A stretch of DNA of 64,000 bases from the NCBI RefSeq assembly GCF_900111295.1, contig NZ_FOGT01000001.1:62001-126000 (forward strand), given 5' to 3'. Position numbers and translations under genes: made by a program. The notes under the pieces are model-generated. The model saw only the letters and a list, made by a program, of their open reading frames with translations, ran no database searches and had not been told where the DNA came from. Position 1 is the stretch's first letter, and each line of letters starts with the position of its first letter. Positions 53,596 through 63,112 of this stretch are shown piece by piece. This DNA comes from Salipaludibacillus aurantiacus (GTDB lineage Bacteria; Bacillota; Bacilli; Bacillales; Salisediminibacteriaceae).

Positions 53596-53688
53596 CTTAT
53601 CCTCATCTCCCATGTACGTCTTTTTAAACAAAAATGCTATAATACGAGAAACTTACTCTTATTCAAATTATTGTTAAGGAGCCTCTCA

Positions 53689-54582
53689 ATGTATCTCTTA
53701 ATTGTAAACTCGCATTCAGGACAATCTGTTTTTAAAGATTTTGCACAGAAGCTGACAATTAAACTGGACACATCTTTTGTACCATATTTTACCCATGATT
53801 ATCAAGAGGATGATTTTTGGGTGCAGGTAAAAAGTTTTATTAAGGAAAAGAAAAGCGGGTTATTGGGAATTGTGGTTGTAGGAGGAGATGGTACTTTGCA
53901 CCGGGCAATAAATGAATTACACCAGTTCAACCTTCCTTTTGGCCTCGTCCCGGCAGGATCCGGCAATGATTTTGCAAAGGCACTTAATATTCCTTTACAG
54001 CACGAAAAAGCGTTCGCAAGAATATTAACGCGAACACCTGACACATACGATCTCATTAAAGTAAACAATCACCTCGTACTTTCTGTAGCGGGAGTGGGAA
54101 TAGACGCAGAAACCGCTGCCAGGACACGTAATTCTTCACTGAAAAAATGGCTGAATCGTATTGGACTCGGCAAACTCAGCTATTTAATTACTTTTATTAC
54201 CATTCTCGGTTCCTTTACCCCCTATTCACTGGAACTGACCCAACAAGACGGCCAAAAACATAACTTTACTAAAGTTTGGCTTACTGCGGTCGGTAATACC
54301 CCTTTTTATGGAGGGGGCATTCCTGTATGTCCGCAGGCAGATCCTCAGGACGGCTTAATGGATGTAACTGTTGTCCACCGGTTATCATGGTTTAAGTTAC
54401 TTTTAGTGCTGCCTGCAGTATTTTTTAAGTTTCACACAAAGCTTCCGTATGTGACATGCCTTAAAACTAAACAGATGACTGTGACTACTAAAGCTTCAGT
54501 ATTAATTCAAGGCGATGGAGAATTAATCGGGCATACCCCACTGGAGATCTCTATTCTGCCTAGCAGCATCAGGTTTTTCTAA
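53689..54582 (+). CDS. Diacylglycerol/lipid kinase family protein
   Basis: A 297-residue cytoplasmic lipid kinase of the DgkB/YegS/LCB5 fold. It has the nucleotide-binding VVVGGDGTLHRAINEL, PAGSGNDFAKAL, and the C-terminal IQGDGELIGHTPLEI. It phosphorylates a lipid, but members differ in substrate (diacylglycerol, phosphatidylglycerol, others). The start at 53689 follows AAGGAGCC. Its last 14 bases overlap the end of the convergent NRDE gene. Confidence 0.85.
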   Translation: MYLLIVNSHSGQSVFKDFAQKLTIKLDTSFVPYFTHDYQEDDFWVQVKSFIKEKKSGLLGIVVVGGDGTLHRAINELHQFNLPFGLVPAGSGNDFAKALNIPLQHEKAFARILTRTPDTYDLIKVNNHLVLSVAGVGIDAETAARTRNSSLKKWLNRIGLGKLSYLITFITILGSFTPYSLELTQQDGQKHNFTKVWLTAVGNTPFYGGGIPVCPQADPQDGLMDVTVVHRLSWFKLLLVLPAVFFKFHTKLPYVTCLKTKQMTVTTKASVLIQGDGELIGHTPLEISILPSSIRFF

Positions 54583-55321
54583 CAGGGAAATGATAGGTAA
54601 TGCTCAGAAATTCGGGTACATAACTTTTTTCTGTAAAGGTGATATTCCCGGATCGGTCAGCCAGAATAACCGTACTGCTTCTGGTCCCATAGTTTTCAGT
54701 TTGGATAAATACAGGAGAGAGTTTTCTCTCGAGGGCAATTCCTACTCCGGTATCCGGCAATTCCTTGTCGGCAAATGGCTCATTAAATGAAAGAAGCTGG
54801 AGTAAATATTCAACCAGCCTGCTTCCCGTATAGGCGGTGCTTTTTTCGATTCCTTTCTTTAACATAAGAGACTTAGGCCAAGGTGAATTTAAAGAGGCGT
54901 TACTTAAAACATGGATACCGCGGGTTAGAACCTTTTTGTCTCCAGACTGGTTAGTGATAAAAGTTAGTTTATTCAGATTACCGTATAACAGGTTAAAGCC
55001 GCCATACTTGTCTCTCATATTCAGATTCTGTTTGAAAGTGTTCCTTTTATTAAAGTACGAACTTATTAGTTCCCCCCGGGACCTTAAAGCATCACTATCA
55101 GAAGATGGTCTTCTGACATTAGTGAGAGCTGCCAAATCCCCTGACGAAGAAATCCCAAGCCAGCTCCCTCCTCTTTCCAAGTCTTTTCCTCCGAGTACAG
55201 AAGGATCTTCCGGCCAGAAGTGAGCTTCCTTAGTTCTTCTGTTATAAAATTCGTCCCGGTTAGCTGCCATTATAAATGGATAGTCCGGATGCACATTCAG
55301 AGCCGTACCTATAATACACAT
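54569..55321 (-). CDS. NRDE family protein (TANGO2-like)
   Basis: A 250-residue protein beginning MCIIGTALN, with the family motif AANRDEFYNR and GGSWLGIS. In this group the N-terminal cysteine after Met suggests an Ntn-hydrolase fold. The eukaryotic relative TANGO2 is linked to heme or lipid handling. The bacterial function is unknown. It overlaps the upstream NCS1 permease gene by 13 bases, showing co-translation. It is convergent with the lipid kinase gene. Confidence 0.85.
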   Translation of the reverse strand: MCIIGTALNVHPDYPFIMAANRDEFYNRRTKEAHFWPEDPSVLGGKDLERGGSWLGISSSGDLAALTNVRRPSSDSDALRSRGELISSYFNKRNTFKQNLNMRDKYGGFNLLYGNLNKLTFITNQSGDKKVLTRGIHVLSNASLNSPWPKSLMLKKGIEKSTAYTGSRLVEYLLQLLSFNEPFADKELPDTGVGIALERKLSPVFIQTENYGTRSSTVILADRSGNITFTEKSYVPEFLSITYHFPVRKT

Positions 55322-56655
55322 GGATGACGCCTCCTAGTCATTAAATAAAGTATTGTATAACACAGCACAGAGAGGTTAAAAACAGCGAAGCCCGGGGAAT
55401 AGCCTTCTGGAATAAAAAGGTAGGTCAAGATTCCCGCAAAAACAGTCATAAACGCAGGAATATTTATTTTATTTCCTCCATTAGCCAGATAATTTAACGC
55501 TTCTGCCGGTATGGACAGTTTTTTTACTATTACATAGTCAGCAACTATGACACCGGACAGCGGAATAATTAACGCGCCTAACGCAGAAATAAAAACTTCC
55601 GCTTCGTCAACGACCTGCGGAAAACCGCTTAAAATAATTCCCGCCCCGCCGAAAAGAAGAGCACTCCTGATTCTTTTAAGTTTAGGAAAAGTATTCAGTA
55701 AACTGTATCCCCCTGTATAAGCATTGTTCATATTGATAGTTAGCATACTGAATAAAGCCGAAACCATTATTACAATTAATAACATGGCCGATCCGGTCCA
55801 TTGGCTGCTAATCAGAAAAGGATTCCAGTGACCCGCCGCGGCAGCTGTATAAGCACCAAGCAAAGCAGTAATTAAAAATCCTAAACCATTGCCGATATAA
55901 ATGCCAAAAAAAGCATGTTTGGACGACTTGCTGTAACGGGCCATATCAGCAGATGAGCTGACTCCTGAAATATATTGAACAAACGCAAGACTCGCGTAAA
56001 AAAGCATCACAGGTATACTGCCCATTCCTTCCCCATAAATAACCTCCGTAAACGAGGCCCCTTCCGGGTGAGAAGTAATAAATACATAAAACATGGCAGC
56101 TGCTGAAAATAATAAAAGAGGAATAAAATAAGCTGTGACTTTCCGAATGGCCTGAAATCCTATTAAAGCAAGGCAGACCATAGCGACAGCCAGCACCATT
56201 GACAAAAGTGTAAATGGCAGATAAATGTTAAATCCCCGGCTTAAAATTTCCTGAACCATATATGTGCCGCCGATGGTCTGTACACTGAACCAGTAAAGAG
56301 AAGTAACAGTCCTCACAGGCGAAGAAAGCCACATGGCTCCTTTATCCCCTATCATTGTTCTAATGACGTATTGTGCCGGCAAACCATATTTCGCCCCGGG
56401 CAGAGACAGCAGTGAGACAAATAAAAAAGCAATCCACGCGCCGGCAACTGTAGATAAAACGGCTCCTGTAAACGACAGGCCGCCTTCCAAAACGGCCAGA
56501 GCAGGAACAAGCATATTCCCTGCATTCACGGAGACACCCATTTGTATTTTAGTATAATCAGCTGCTGTGGTGGTTTTTAAATGCTTCGGCACAGGTTCCA
56601 GACCAAGCCGTTCTATTTTGGAATGATAATGAAGCTGTTTCAGTTCTGAAGACAC
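55309..56655 (-). CDS. NCS1-family nucleobase permease
   Basis: A transporter of about 448 residues with 12 membrane segments, in the cytosine/purine/allantoin/thiamine permease family. The N-terminal PVPKHLKTTTAADYTKIQMG and GLPAQYVIRTMIG motifs are typical. The substrate may be cytosine, a hydroxymethylpyrimidine, or similar. AGGAG fits the GTG at 56655 better than the GTG at 56664. It belongs to a four-gene leftward operon with the GGDEF protein, a small membrane protein and the NRDE protein. Confidence 0.8.
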   Translation of the reverse strand: MSSELKQLHYHSKIERLGLEPVPKHLKTTTAADYTKIQMGVSVNAGNMLVPALAVLEGGLSFTGAVLSTVAGAWIAFLFVSLLSLPGAKYGLPAQYVIRTMIGDKGAMWLSSPVRTVTSLYWFSVQTIGGTYMVQEILSRGFNIYLPFTLLSMVLAVAMVCLALIGFQAIRKVTAYFIPLLLFSAAAMFYVFITSHPEGASFTEVIYGEGMGSIPVMLFYASLAFVQYISGVSSSADMARYSKSSKHAFFGIYIGNGLGFLITALLGAYTAAAAGHWNPFLISSQWTGSAMLLIVIMVSALFSMLTINMNNAYTGGYSLLNTFPKLKRIRSALLFGGAGIILSGFPQVVDEAEVFISALGALIIPLSGVIVADYVIVKKLSIPAEALNYLANGGNKINIPAFMTVFAGILTYLFIPEGYSPGFAVFNLSVLCYTILYLMTRRRHPCVL

Positions 56656-56675
56656 TCTTTTCACTCCTGTCTAAT

Positions 56676-57188
56676 TCAGACCGGTTCATCTATAATTAAT
56701 ATCCGGTCATCCCTTCTGATCTGTCTATAAACTTCATCAATAAAAGCTATTTTTGTGACCGGGTGAATCAATATGTATAATTTCATATTCTGATGCTCTT
56801 TCTCATTAATTAAATTTTCATGTTTAAAACGGTCCAGAGCAGGAATTCTTAATTTATCTGAACTCATATAAGCAATATGTGTCTCTCCCTCTGTTGTTTT
56901 CAGATATATTCTCAACCCTTCAATTTCCGGGAAGATAAACGATCTGAATACCGGTTCAGCCTTAAAGCTGGAAAGCGGAGCCTGAAAAATATCCGGGTTT
57001 CTGTTGGGAAGAGAAACAAAATAAGTCAATTCTTCATAAGAATAATAAATATCCTTAACCTGTTTATTTAACTTAACAAGTTTCTTCTTTGAGCTCCATT
57101 TTATAAGGAAGATTAAAAAAGATCTACTTAAAAGAATGGTACTTAGGAAACAAAAAATAGTTAGAAACGCGCCAGTTAACTGAATCAT
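56676..57188 (-). CDS. Hypothetical protein with N-terminal membrane anchor
   Basis: A 170-residue protein with one N-terminal membrane helix (about residues 5-30) and a mixed alpha/beta remainder without recognised motifs. Its ATG overlaps the stop of the GGDEF gene (ATGA), so it is translationally coupled to it and may be a partner. GAGAGAGG lies upstream. No family is recognised. Confidence 0.65.
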   Translation of the reverse strand: MIQLTGAFLTIFCFLSTILLSRSFLIFLIKWSSKKKLVKLNKQVKDIYYSYEELTYFVSLPNRNPDIFQAPLSSFKAEPVFRSFIFPEIEGLRIYLKTTEGETHIAYMSSDKLRIPALDRFKHENLINEKEHQNMKLYILIHPVTKIAFIDEVYRQIRRDDRILIIDEPV

Positions 57189-58735
57189 AAATATACCTCT
57201 CTCTCTTGTTCGCAGTAGACGGCCACCTGATCGCGTCCTTTCTTTTTTGCACGGTAAACAGCCTCATCTGCTTTCTGGATTAAGTCACTGCCGCTTTCTG
57301 CCAGTTCCGGATAACTGGCTACACCTATACTTACAGTTATACGGTGCAAGGGCTGGGTTTCTCTTCCATTAAATGGATAGGTCCTGACTGCTGTACGAAT
57401 AAGTTCAGCCGTTTTTTCACCTTGCCGTAAGGTCTTTTTCGGAAGGAGAACAATAAATTCTTCTCCCCCAAACCTGCACACGACATCCTCTTTAGCTACC
57501 GCTTTTTTTAACAGCCTCCCAAACTGAATTAATATTTCGTTTCCTAAGAGGTGGCCATGCGTATCATTAAAATTTTTAAAATGGTCAATATCGAGCACAA
57601 GAGCTGTTAAACAATTATTTTTAGCAGCAGCTGTTTCAAGTAAGTGTGGAAGCATCCTGTCCAGAAACCTCTTATTTTTCAATCCGGTTAAAGCATCTTC
57701 AATCGCAGTGTTTTCTGATTTCTCATAGAGCATGGCGTTCTCGATTGCCATTGCTCCCTGTGTTGCAAGCGGCATGATATTATCCAGATCTTCATGCTTT
57801 ATCGGTTCATTATCTACTATGTTATCTATAATCATTAATCCAATCACTTTTCCACGGGTTAACAAAGGGATAACAGCAAATTCTTTCATTGAAAACGTCT
57901 CTTTCATATGTTTCAGCAGTCTGTCTTCTTTATCGACCTCTCCCTTAACAATGATAGGTTCCATCTCTGATAATACATGGTAGCACAATGGCTGTTTTTC
58001 ATTAATTGTATAAGAGTAAGACCTTATTTTTCGATTTAATTCCTGATCATTTACTTCTGCTTCCCGCTGAAGCTTGATAAAATCACGTAATGTTAATTTT
58101 TGCATCACGACATTTTCCCAAATAACATGCCCCTCCTCCATACTTAAGGGCCCTATTCCAAGGCGCCCGGAGTATTGATTTGGGTTCGATTCTTCCTGAA
58201 GCAGAATAAAGGCTCTGTTGAATCCCAGACCGTATCCCGCTGTTACCGCTGTTAAAAAAATGTGTATTACTTTGTCCAATTTAAGGGTACTTTGCAGTGC
58301 TAGTGACACCTCTCTTAATACATGAAGGTTTTTGGATTGTTTATAGAAAAATTCCTGCCATTGTTTCAATTGTGTGTTATGCCGGCGGAAGTAATAGAGT
58401 ATTCCCCCGGTCGATAATCCAAATAAAACGTATCCGCCCGCTGCCATGATCCAGACTTCCAGCGTATATAAATTAAATAACAATAAAAGACCCGCCATAA
58501 CCGCGGCAACCGTCATAGCCCCCATCCAACCATATGCAGCGGCAAAAATGTACAGTAGAAAAAAAACCAGCCATCCTGAATGGTCTAAACCGAGTAATAA
58601 GATATTTCCAATTGTAAAAAGGACACCAGCTGCAATAAAAATTTTTCTGTTTATATGACTGGTAAATTGAAACCTGTACATATTCAAAAATAAATATATT
58701 AAGCTATTAATAATTAGTAACATAACTAACAGCAT
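57185..58735 (-). CDS. Membrane diguanylate cyclase (GAF-GGDEF)
   Basis: A 516-residue protein with five or more N-terminal membrane segments (about 1-130), a GAF-like sensor region (about 150-330), and a C-terminal GGDEF domain. The active site is CRFGGEEFIVLLP, and DIDHFKNFNDTHGHLLGN and ALTGLKNKRFL precede it. The GGEEF motif predicts active synthesis of cyclic di-GMP. An allosteric RxxD site is not evident. GGAGGAG precedes the ATG. The input signal is unknown. Confidence 0.88.
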   Translation of the reverse strand: MLLVMLLIINSLIYLFLNMYRFQFTSHINRKIFIAAGVLFTIGNILLLGLDHSGWLVFFLLYIFAAAYGWMGAMTVAAVMAGLLLLFNLYTLEVWIMAAGGYVLFGLSTGGILYYFRRHNTQLKQWQEFFYKQSKNLHVLREVSLALQSTLKLDKVIHIFLTAVTAGYGLGFNRAFILLQEESNPNQYSGRLGIGPLSMEEGHVIWENVVMQKLTLRDFIKLQREAEVNDQELNRKIRSYSYTINEKQPLCYHVLSEMEPIIVKGEVDKEDRLLKHMKETFSMKEFAVIPLLTRGKVIGLMIIDNIVDNEPIKHEDLDNIMPLATQGAMAIENAMLYEKSENTAIEDALTGLKNKRFLDRMLPHLLETAAAKNNCLTALVLDIDHFKNFNDTHGHLLGNEILIQFGRLLKKAVAKEDVVCRFGGEEFIVLLPKKTLRQGEKTAELIRTAVRTYPFNGRETQPLHRITVSIGVASYPELAESGSDLIQKADEAVYRAKKKGRDQVAVYCEQEREVYL

Positions 58736-59001
58736 AATTTAACTCCTCCGGCCCAAAAATTGTAAGCGGCTTATTTTTCTATTCCCTAAAAAAGAAATCA
58801 CTTCCAATATCCTGTTACCATTTTACCATATTCCATCAGGGAGTTTAGTTTATTTATTTTATGCAGGAGGGTATCTTTAGTTTGTGTCATCAGTTTTATA
58901 GCTGTATAATTTAAGGTATATACGCATAACCTGAAACTTTTTTTCATAACAGAACGTAAAAACTTATAAGATAAATTTCCTCAAAAACGGAGGTTTTAAC
59001 T

Positions 59002-60051
59002 GTGGATGAAAATAAAAACTACCAGCCAAAATCGGAAAATGATTCTGATATTCAAAATAATGAGGACAAGGTGAACTATATAGAAAATCTGCGGAATGAA
59101 CAAAGCATTGGTGAAATCCTTGATTCAATAGGAAAACTCGGTGCCAGAGAGCAGGAGAAGGCAGGTGAATCACTCGAGGCTTTAAAACGCCCAGTCAGCG
59201 ATATGATGAATGAGCCAAATCACGATTTGCCTGACCAGCTTTCAAAGCTTAAGGAAGTTGTAGGCGAGTTAGAGCCTAATTATCTGCAGCAGGGCAAATT
59301 CAGACAGTTTTTAACAAAAATGATTAGAAAAAGCCCGGTTGAAAAGTACGCTCAGAAATATCAGTCTATTGAAGCTGAAGTGGATACTATTATCGAAGCA
59401 CTGCTTCATGGGAAAGACCGACTTCAGGAAGACACTGTCATGCTTCATCAGTTAAAAGATGTGGCCCGTGAAAGAATTCAAGGGTTAAATGAGCAGATCC
59501 AGATTGGGAAACAGCTTAATGTGATGCTTGAAGATGAAATGAAAAAAGATGAATGGCAGGAGGACCCTACACCAGTTCAAAAAGGGCAGCAGAAAGTCCT
59601 TTCAAGAGTAAAGAATATGCAGCAGGCGGTGCTCGTGCTTCAGCAGTCGCTTGCCTCTGTAGATATTATTGTAGAAAATAACGAAAAACTTGAAGAAGCA
59701 ATTTTTAATGCTATAACCATGACTAAAAACATTATTACTGTTACTGCATCCATTCAGCTCTCTCTCAGTAACCAGAAAAAAGTCATCGATGCTGTTCATA
59801 ACGTAAACAAAACAACGGAATCCATGCTGTTAAATAATGCGGAAATGCTGAAATCCAATACAGAAGAAACATTAAAAACACTTGAAGAGCCAGCGGTGGC
59901 GCTGGAGACATTTAAAAAAGCATACGAGGATGTCTACTCAGCTATTGAAATGACTGAACAGTCAAACGAACGAATTATCGCATCGAGCAAAAAGTTTATT
60001 ACAGAGATGGACGAACTAAATACTCAAATGGAGCGGAAACTGTTAAATTAA
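59002..60051 (+). CDS. TelA family protein
   Basis: A 349-residue helical protein of the TelA/YaaN/YceH family, named for tellurite or toxic-anion resistance in other bacteria. It has long predicted coiled-coil helices (about 110-340) and the conserved FRQFLTKMIRKSPVEKYAQKYQS region. The start is GTG at 59002 with ACGGAGG ten bases upstream. It forms an operon with the unknown 307-residue protein 21 bases downstream. The biochemical role is not established. Confidence 0.8.
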   Translation: MDENKNYQPKSENDSDIQNNEDKVNYIENLRNEQSIGEILDSIGKLGAREQEKAGESLEALKRPVSDMMNEPNHDLPDQLSKLKEVVGELEPNYLQQGKFRQFLTKMIRKSPVEKYAQKYQSIEAEVDTIIEALLHGKDRLQEDTVMLHQLKDVARERIQGLNEQIQIGKQLNVMLEDEMKKDEWQEDPTPVQKGQQKVLSRVKNMQQAVLVLQQSLASVDIIVENNEKLEEAIFNAITMTKNIITVTASIQLSLSNQKKVIDAVHNVNKTTESMLLNNAEMLKSNTEETLKTLEEPAVALETFKKAYEDVYSAIEMTEQSNERIIASSKKFITEMDELNTQMERKLLN

Positions 60052-60072
60052 TCCGCTAGCGAGGTGAAATCA

Positions 60073-60996
60073 GTGAATTGGCGTGAGCGGTTATGGGAAC
60101 AAAACTGGGTTATCCCTCTGTTGCCCAACTATATGAAACCTTTAAATGAACCTGCGCTGTTAAATGAGCATACGAAAGAATTCGTTTATGAAGCCGAGGA
60201 ATTTATTTCAGATCTCTCTGCTCTGTCCGAACTGCCTCGCTTAAATAAAACTTTTAAACGGAGCATCCAGGGGTTCGCTTATAAAATTAAGATAAAACAA
60301 AAGAAAATCCATTTGGAAATGGCTGACACAAGCAAATCTCCATCAAATATTAAGAAAAGAGTATATATCACTATCTACAGGAAAAACGTTAAGATGGAAA
60401 ACGGATTTGGTAAAATTATCGATTCTACAATTTATTATCAGTTCAATGGAAAAACAGTTGTAAGAAATATCCGGAAACACCCCTTATTTCTCTCGCTTTT
60501 TCACCATATTCACCGGCTGGATCTTTCCCTTTCCGGAGAAAATGTGAATGTCGAGGAATTAAGAGGCCATCCTGTTCAGGAGGAACAGAATTTGGCTCCT
60601 GCCGAAGATGAAAAAGGCCAACTGAAAATGTTACTCAGTTCAGCTGAGCACACGCGCAACTATTATAGAGCCGTTGCACCTGATATAGAAAAGAGTTTGG
60701 AGAATATATATTCCGAGCTCCTCCGATGCACTGAAGACTTTCATTTACTCGACCTGGAGGAAAAACATCATATGAAACGTATGATTCAGCATGATCTTCC
60801 TAACCTTTTAAATACTTTCCAATCACTAAATGAAACCCAAAAGAAAGAAAAGTATAAGGAAATGATAAGCACACTCTCTAATATGACTAATTTCCTTAGA
60901 AAACAAGCTGATGACCTTCAGTCAACACGGATGGACCGAATGAACCATCTCCTTAAATTAAATGAATTAAGGTACAGCAATGATTCAAACAAATAA
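60073..60996 (+). CDS. TelA-associated hypothetical protein
   Basis: A 307-residue cytoplasmic protein. The N-terminal part (about 1-165) is alpha/beta with a distinct aromatic opening, NWRERLWEQNWVIPLLPNY. The C-terminal part (about 190-300) is strongly helical. It is not an obvious XpaC, the usual TelA neighbour in B. subtilis. The start at GTG 60073 has AGGTG six bases away. It is presumed to act with TelA from position only. Confidence 0.65.
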   Translation: MNWRERLWEQNWVIPLLPNYMKPLNEPALLNEHTKEFVYEAEEFISDLSALSELPRLNKTFKRSIQGFAYKIKIKQKKIHLEMADTSKSPSNIKKRVYITIYRKNVKMENGFGKIIDSTIYYQFNGKTVVRNIRKHPLFLSLFHHIHRLDLSLSGENVNVEELRGHPVQEEQNLAPAEDEKGQLKMLLSSAEHTRNYYRAVAPDIEKSLENIYSELLRCTEDFHLLDLEEKHHMKRMIQHDLPNLLNTFQSLNETQKKEKYKEMISTLSNMTNFLRKQADDLQSTRMDRMNHLLKLNELRYSNDSNK

Positions 60997-61013
60997 TACT
61001 GCTGCCAAGCATT

Positions 61014-61048
61014 AAAAAGATGTAAGCGGACGTTGCTTACATCTTTTT
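61014..61048. terminator. Bidirectional terminator
   Basis: Stem AAAAAGATGTAAGC/GCTTACATCTTTTT with a 7-base loop. It serves the TelA operon and the convergent rsgI, whose stop codon overlaps its right edge. Confidence 0.85.
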
Positions 61049-62339
61049 AATTTCCTTTACCTTTGTTGTTTCCTGTTTCCCCCTCATTGGCAGACCCGGG
61101 CTTTCCTCCTCCGGCATGATCCGGTTTACCATTTCCCCCATGATCTGGTTTACCGCCTCCGGTATGGTCTGGCTTGCCGCTCCCCGCATGGTCTGGTTTG
61201 CCGCTGCCCGCATGATCAGGTTTTCCGCTGCCGGCATGGTCTGGTTTGCCACTGCCCTTCCCCTCTTCATTACTATTGTTGCTTTTATCTTCTTCAGAGA
61301 CCTGATTTTTATTGGAAGATTGCGATCTATTCTCCTGCTTGTTCTCTGTTTGACCCTCTTTATTTCCTAAGCTTTCATTTTTATTTTCAGAAGACGGACT
61401 TTCGGATCGGGAGTGGTTATTCTTCCCCTCTCCTTTTCCGGGAGGTTCATCTTTATGCGGATGACTTTGCTGTCCAGCCGGGTTTAAAGAAGAAGAGTCC
61501 TCACTGTCTTTCACCTCCGCCCCTTCTGAAACCTCATCTGCCTCAGGTTCAGCTGGCCCACCATGATTACCGGAATCACTCTCACTTGTCATTTGTTGCA
61601 TAGAATCTGTTTCATTCGGTGAATATCCCAATATTTCCTGAAGGTCCTGAATCGGAATGTCACTTACAGATGATGAGTCTAAGTCTATTTCTTTGTTATA
61701 AGATAAGAGCAATAACTTTACAGGTGACATAGAGGCTTCCCGGGCTTCATTTACGAGTTCTCTTTCTACGTTAACAAAATAAATTTCAAATCCGTATTCT
61801 TCGGTAATTTCTGATGACCATGCTTCCAGTTCTTTTTTCCAGTTCCCTTTCTTTTCAAATGAAAAAGGAGAACTGAAATATAAAGCATTGGCAGGTTCAA
61901 CTAAACCATTTTCCAATCCTTTTTTTATAAGTAAAGACGTGGCATTCACTAAAGACATACCGTCCATCGGCTCCTCTACTTTACTTAACAGCAATTTGCC
62001 TTTTTTATTATATCCTTCAGTATATAAGATGTCATAATTTTCATCGACAGCCATCTCTATACTCGGGTTAATATCCAATGATACCACTCCATGAACCTCA
62101 GAGGACTGCAGTAAGGAAGAAAAAGGGAAGACCAGTATGAAAATTAAAACAAAGGCTGCAGGTACACTATATAATTTCTTATCAACGTTATGGAAGAAGG
62201 TGTATAAAGCAACTGGAGAAAATTCTATCTCCTCGCCTATTTGGGCCTGTTTTTCAGGTTTAGCCCGAATGATTTCGCCATCCTTCGTTAACACGATCAC
62301 ATGACGCTTTTTCACTTCCATAACGACCCCTTTGTTCAC
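61047..62339 (-). CDS. rsgI: Anti-sigma-I factor RsgI with repetitive C-terminal tail
   Basis: A 430-residue single-pass membrane protein. The N-terminal cytoplasmic RsgI domain (about 1-55, with KKRHVIVLTKDGEI) binds SigI. One membrane helix (about 58-78) and a periplasmic-side domain follow. In the latter, SLDINPSIEM carries the Asn-Pro pair reported as the autocleavage site in RsgI proteins. A 200-residue acidic, low-complexity tail ends in six copies of an 8-residue GKPDHAGS-type repeat. The start is GTG at 62339, overlapping the sigI stop in TAGTG, with AAGGGAG upstream. Confidence 0.9.
   Translation of the reverse strand: MNKGVVMEVKKRHVIVLTKDGEIIRAKPEKQAQIGEEIEFSPVALYTFFHNVDKKLYSVPAAFVLIFILVFPFSSLLQSSEVHGVVSLDINPSIEMAVDENYDILYTEGYNKKGKLLLSKVEEPMDGMSLVNATSLLIKKGLENGLVEPANALYFSSPFSFEKKGNWKKELEAWSSEITEEYGFEIYFVNVERELVNEAREASMSPVKLLLLSYNKEIDLDSSSVSDIPIQDLQEILGYSPNETDSMQQMTSESDSGNHGGPAEPEADEVSEGAEVKDSEDSSSLNPAGQQSHPHKDEPPGKGEGKNNHSRSESPSSENKNESLGNKEGQTENKQENRSQSSNKNQVSEEDKSNNSNEEGKGSGKPDHAGSGKPDHAGSGKPDHAGSGKPDHTGGGKPDHGGNGKPDHAGGGKPGSANEGETGNNKGKGN
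61107..61250 (-). repeat. Six 24-base tandem repeats within rsgI
   Basis: Six units of 24 bases, each encoding GKPDHxGx, are contiguous and differ by a few bases. Such arrays vary in copy number by slippage. Confidence 0.85.
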
Positions 62340-63079
62340 TACAACCACTCCCTTAAATAATCCTTCAGATATTTATAGTCTTCGAGCAGAACTATCACAA
62401 TAGCTATAATATACTTTCTGTTTCTTTCAATTGTTTTTCGGCTCATGGTAATATAATTCATAAGCTGTTTTACAGGCAGTCTTTTTTTTGTTAAAAGAGT
62501 ATTCAGGATTTCTTCCTGCCCGACAATTGTTTTAGCTATTTCAACCATGTTCATTCGTGCATCGTGATGTTTAGGACATTGTTCTGCCACCTCGCTCAAA
62601 ACTATTCCGAAGGACTTGAGCCTTTCTTTTAAATGGAGAATTTCTTCCCGCCTATATTCGCTTTCAAGGTCTCTGTAATAATCCTGAAAAGCTGCTGACA
62701 CTTCTGCTACATTCTCCATATTTTCTTTGTCTTCTTCTTTATAATCAAAGGATAAAGGCGTTTTTCTTCTCTGTTCCATGCGTATGTAATCTATTACTCT
62801 TCTTCTGATTACTAAATTGGCAAATGAGAGAAACGAGCTTCCCTTATCCGGAGAGTACTGGTGGATCGCTTCACTGAAAGCTATCATGGCAATACTGAAT
62901 TCATCATCGGTAGCCGGATTTATAAACCTTTTACAGACTCCGGCAGTAACTTTGCGTATAAATGGAATATATTGATTTATCAATTCATTTTCAATATGAT
63001 TGTTGCCTGATTGTATCTCTTTTATTTTTAAGTTAATATCATTATTATGGTCAGGTTTCGCTAAAAGGCGCTTTAGCAC
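62339..63079 (-). CDS. sigI: RNA polymerase sigma factor SigI
   Basis: A 246-residue sigma-70-family factor of the SigI group. Region 2 contains DDEFSIAMIAFSEAIHQYSPDKGSSFLSFANLVIRRRVIDYIR. A SigI-specific C-terminal domain replaces region 4 (ARMNMVEIAKTIV through KTIERNRKYIIAI). In B. subtilis it responds to heat and wall stress, and in clostridia to polysaccharides. The GTG at 63079 has AGGTG six bases away; a GTG at 63088 overlaps it. It forms an operon with rsgI and is preceded by a SigI-type promoter. Confidence 0.93.
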   Translation of the reverse strand: MLKRLLAKPDHNNDINLKIKEIQSGNNHIENELINQYIPFIRKVTAGVCKRFINPATDDEFSIAMIAFSEAIHQYSPDKGSSFLSFANLVIRRRVIDYIRMEQRRKTPLSFDYKEEDKENMENVAEVSAAFQDYYRDLESEYRREEILHLKERLKSFGIVLSEVAEQCPKHHDARMNMVEIAKTIVGQEEILNTLLTKKRLPVKQLMNYITMSRKTIERNRKYIIAIVIVLLEDYKYLKDYLREWL

Positions 63080-63112
63080 AACAGACACCTCGCTATGTGT
63101 GCAGTATTATAA

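Noticed and set aside
61107-61250. CRISPR-like array
   Set aside because: The units are contiguous without spacers, in frame within rsgI, and multiples of 24 bases.
61037-61270. Alternative-frame reading rich in NQTMRGAA-type repeats
   Set aside because: It is the antisense-compatible shadow of the 24-base rsgI repeats, with no ribosome binding site.
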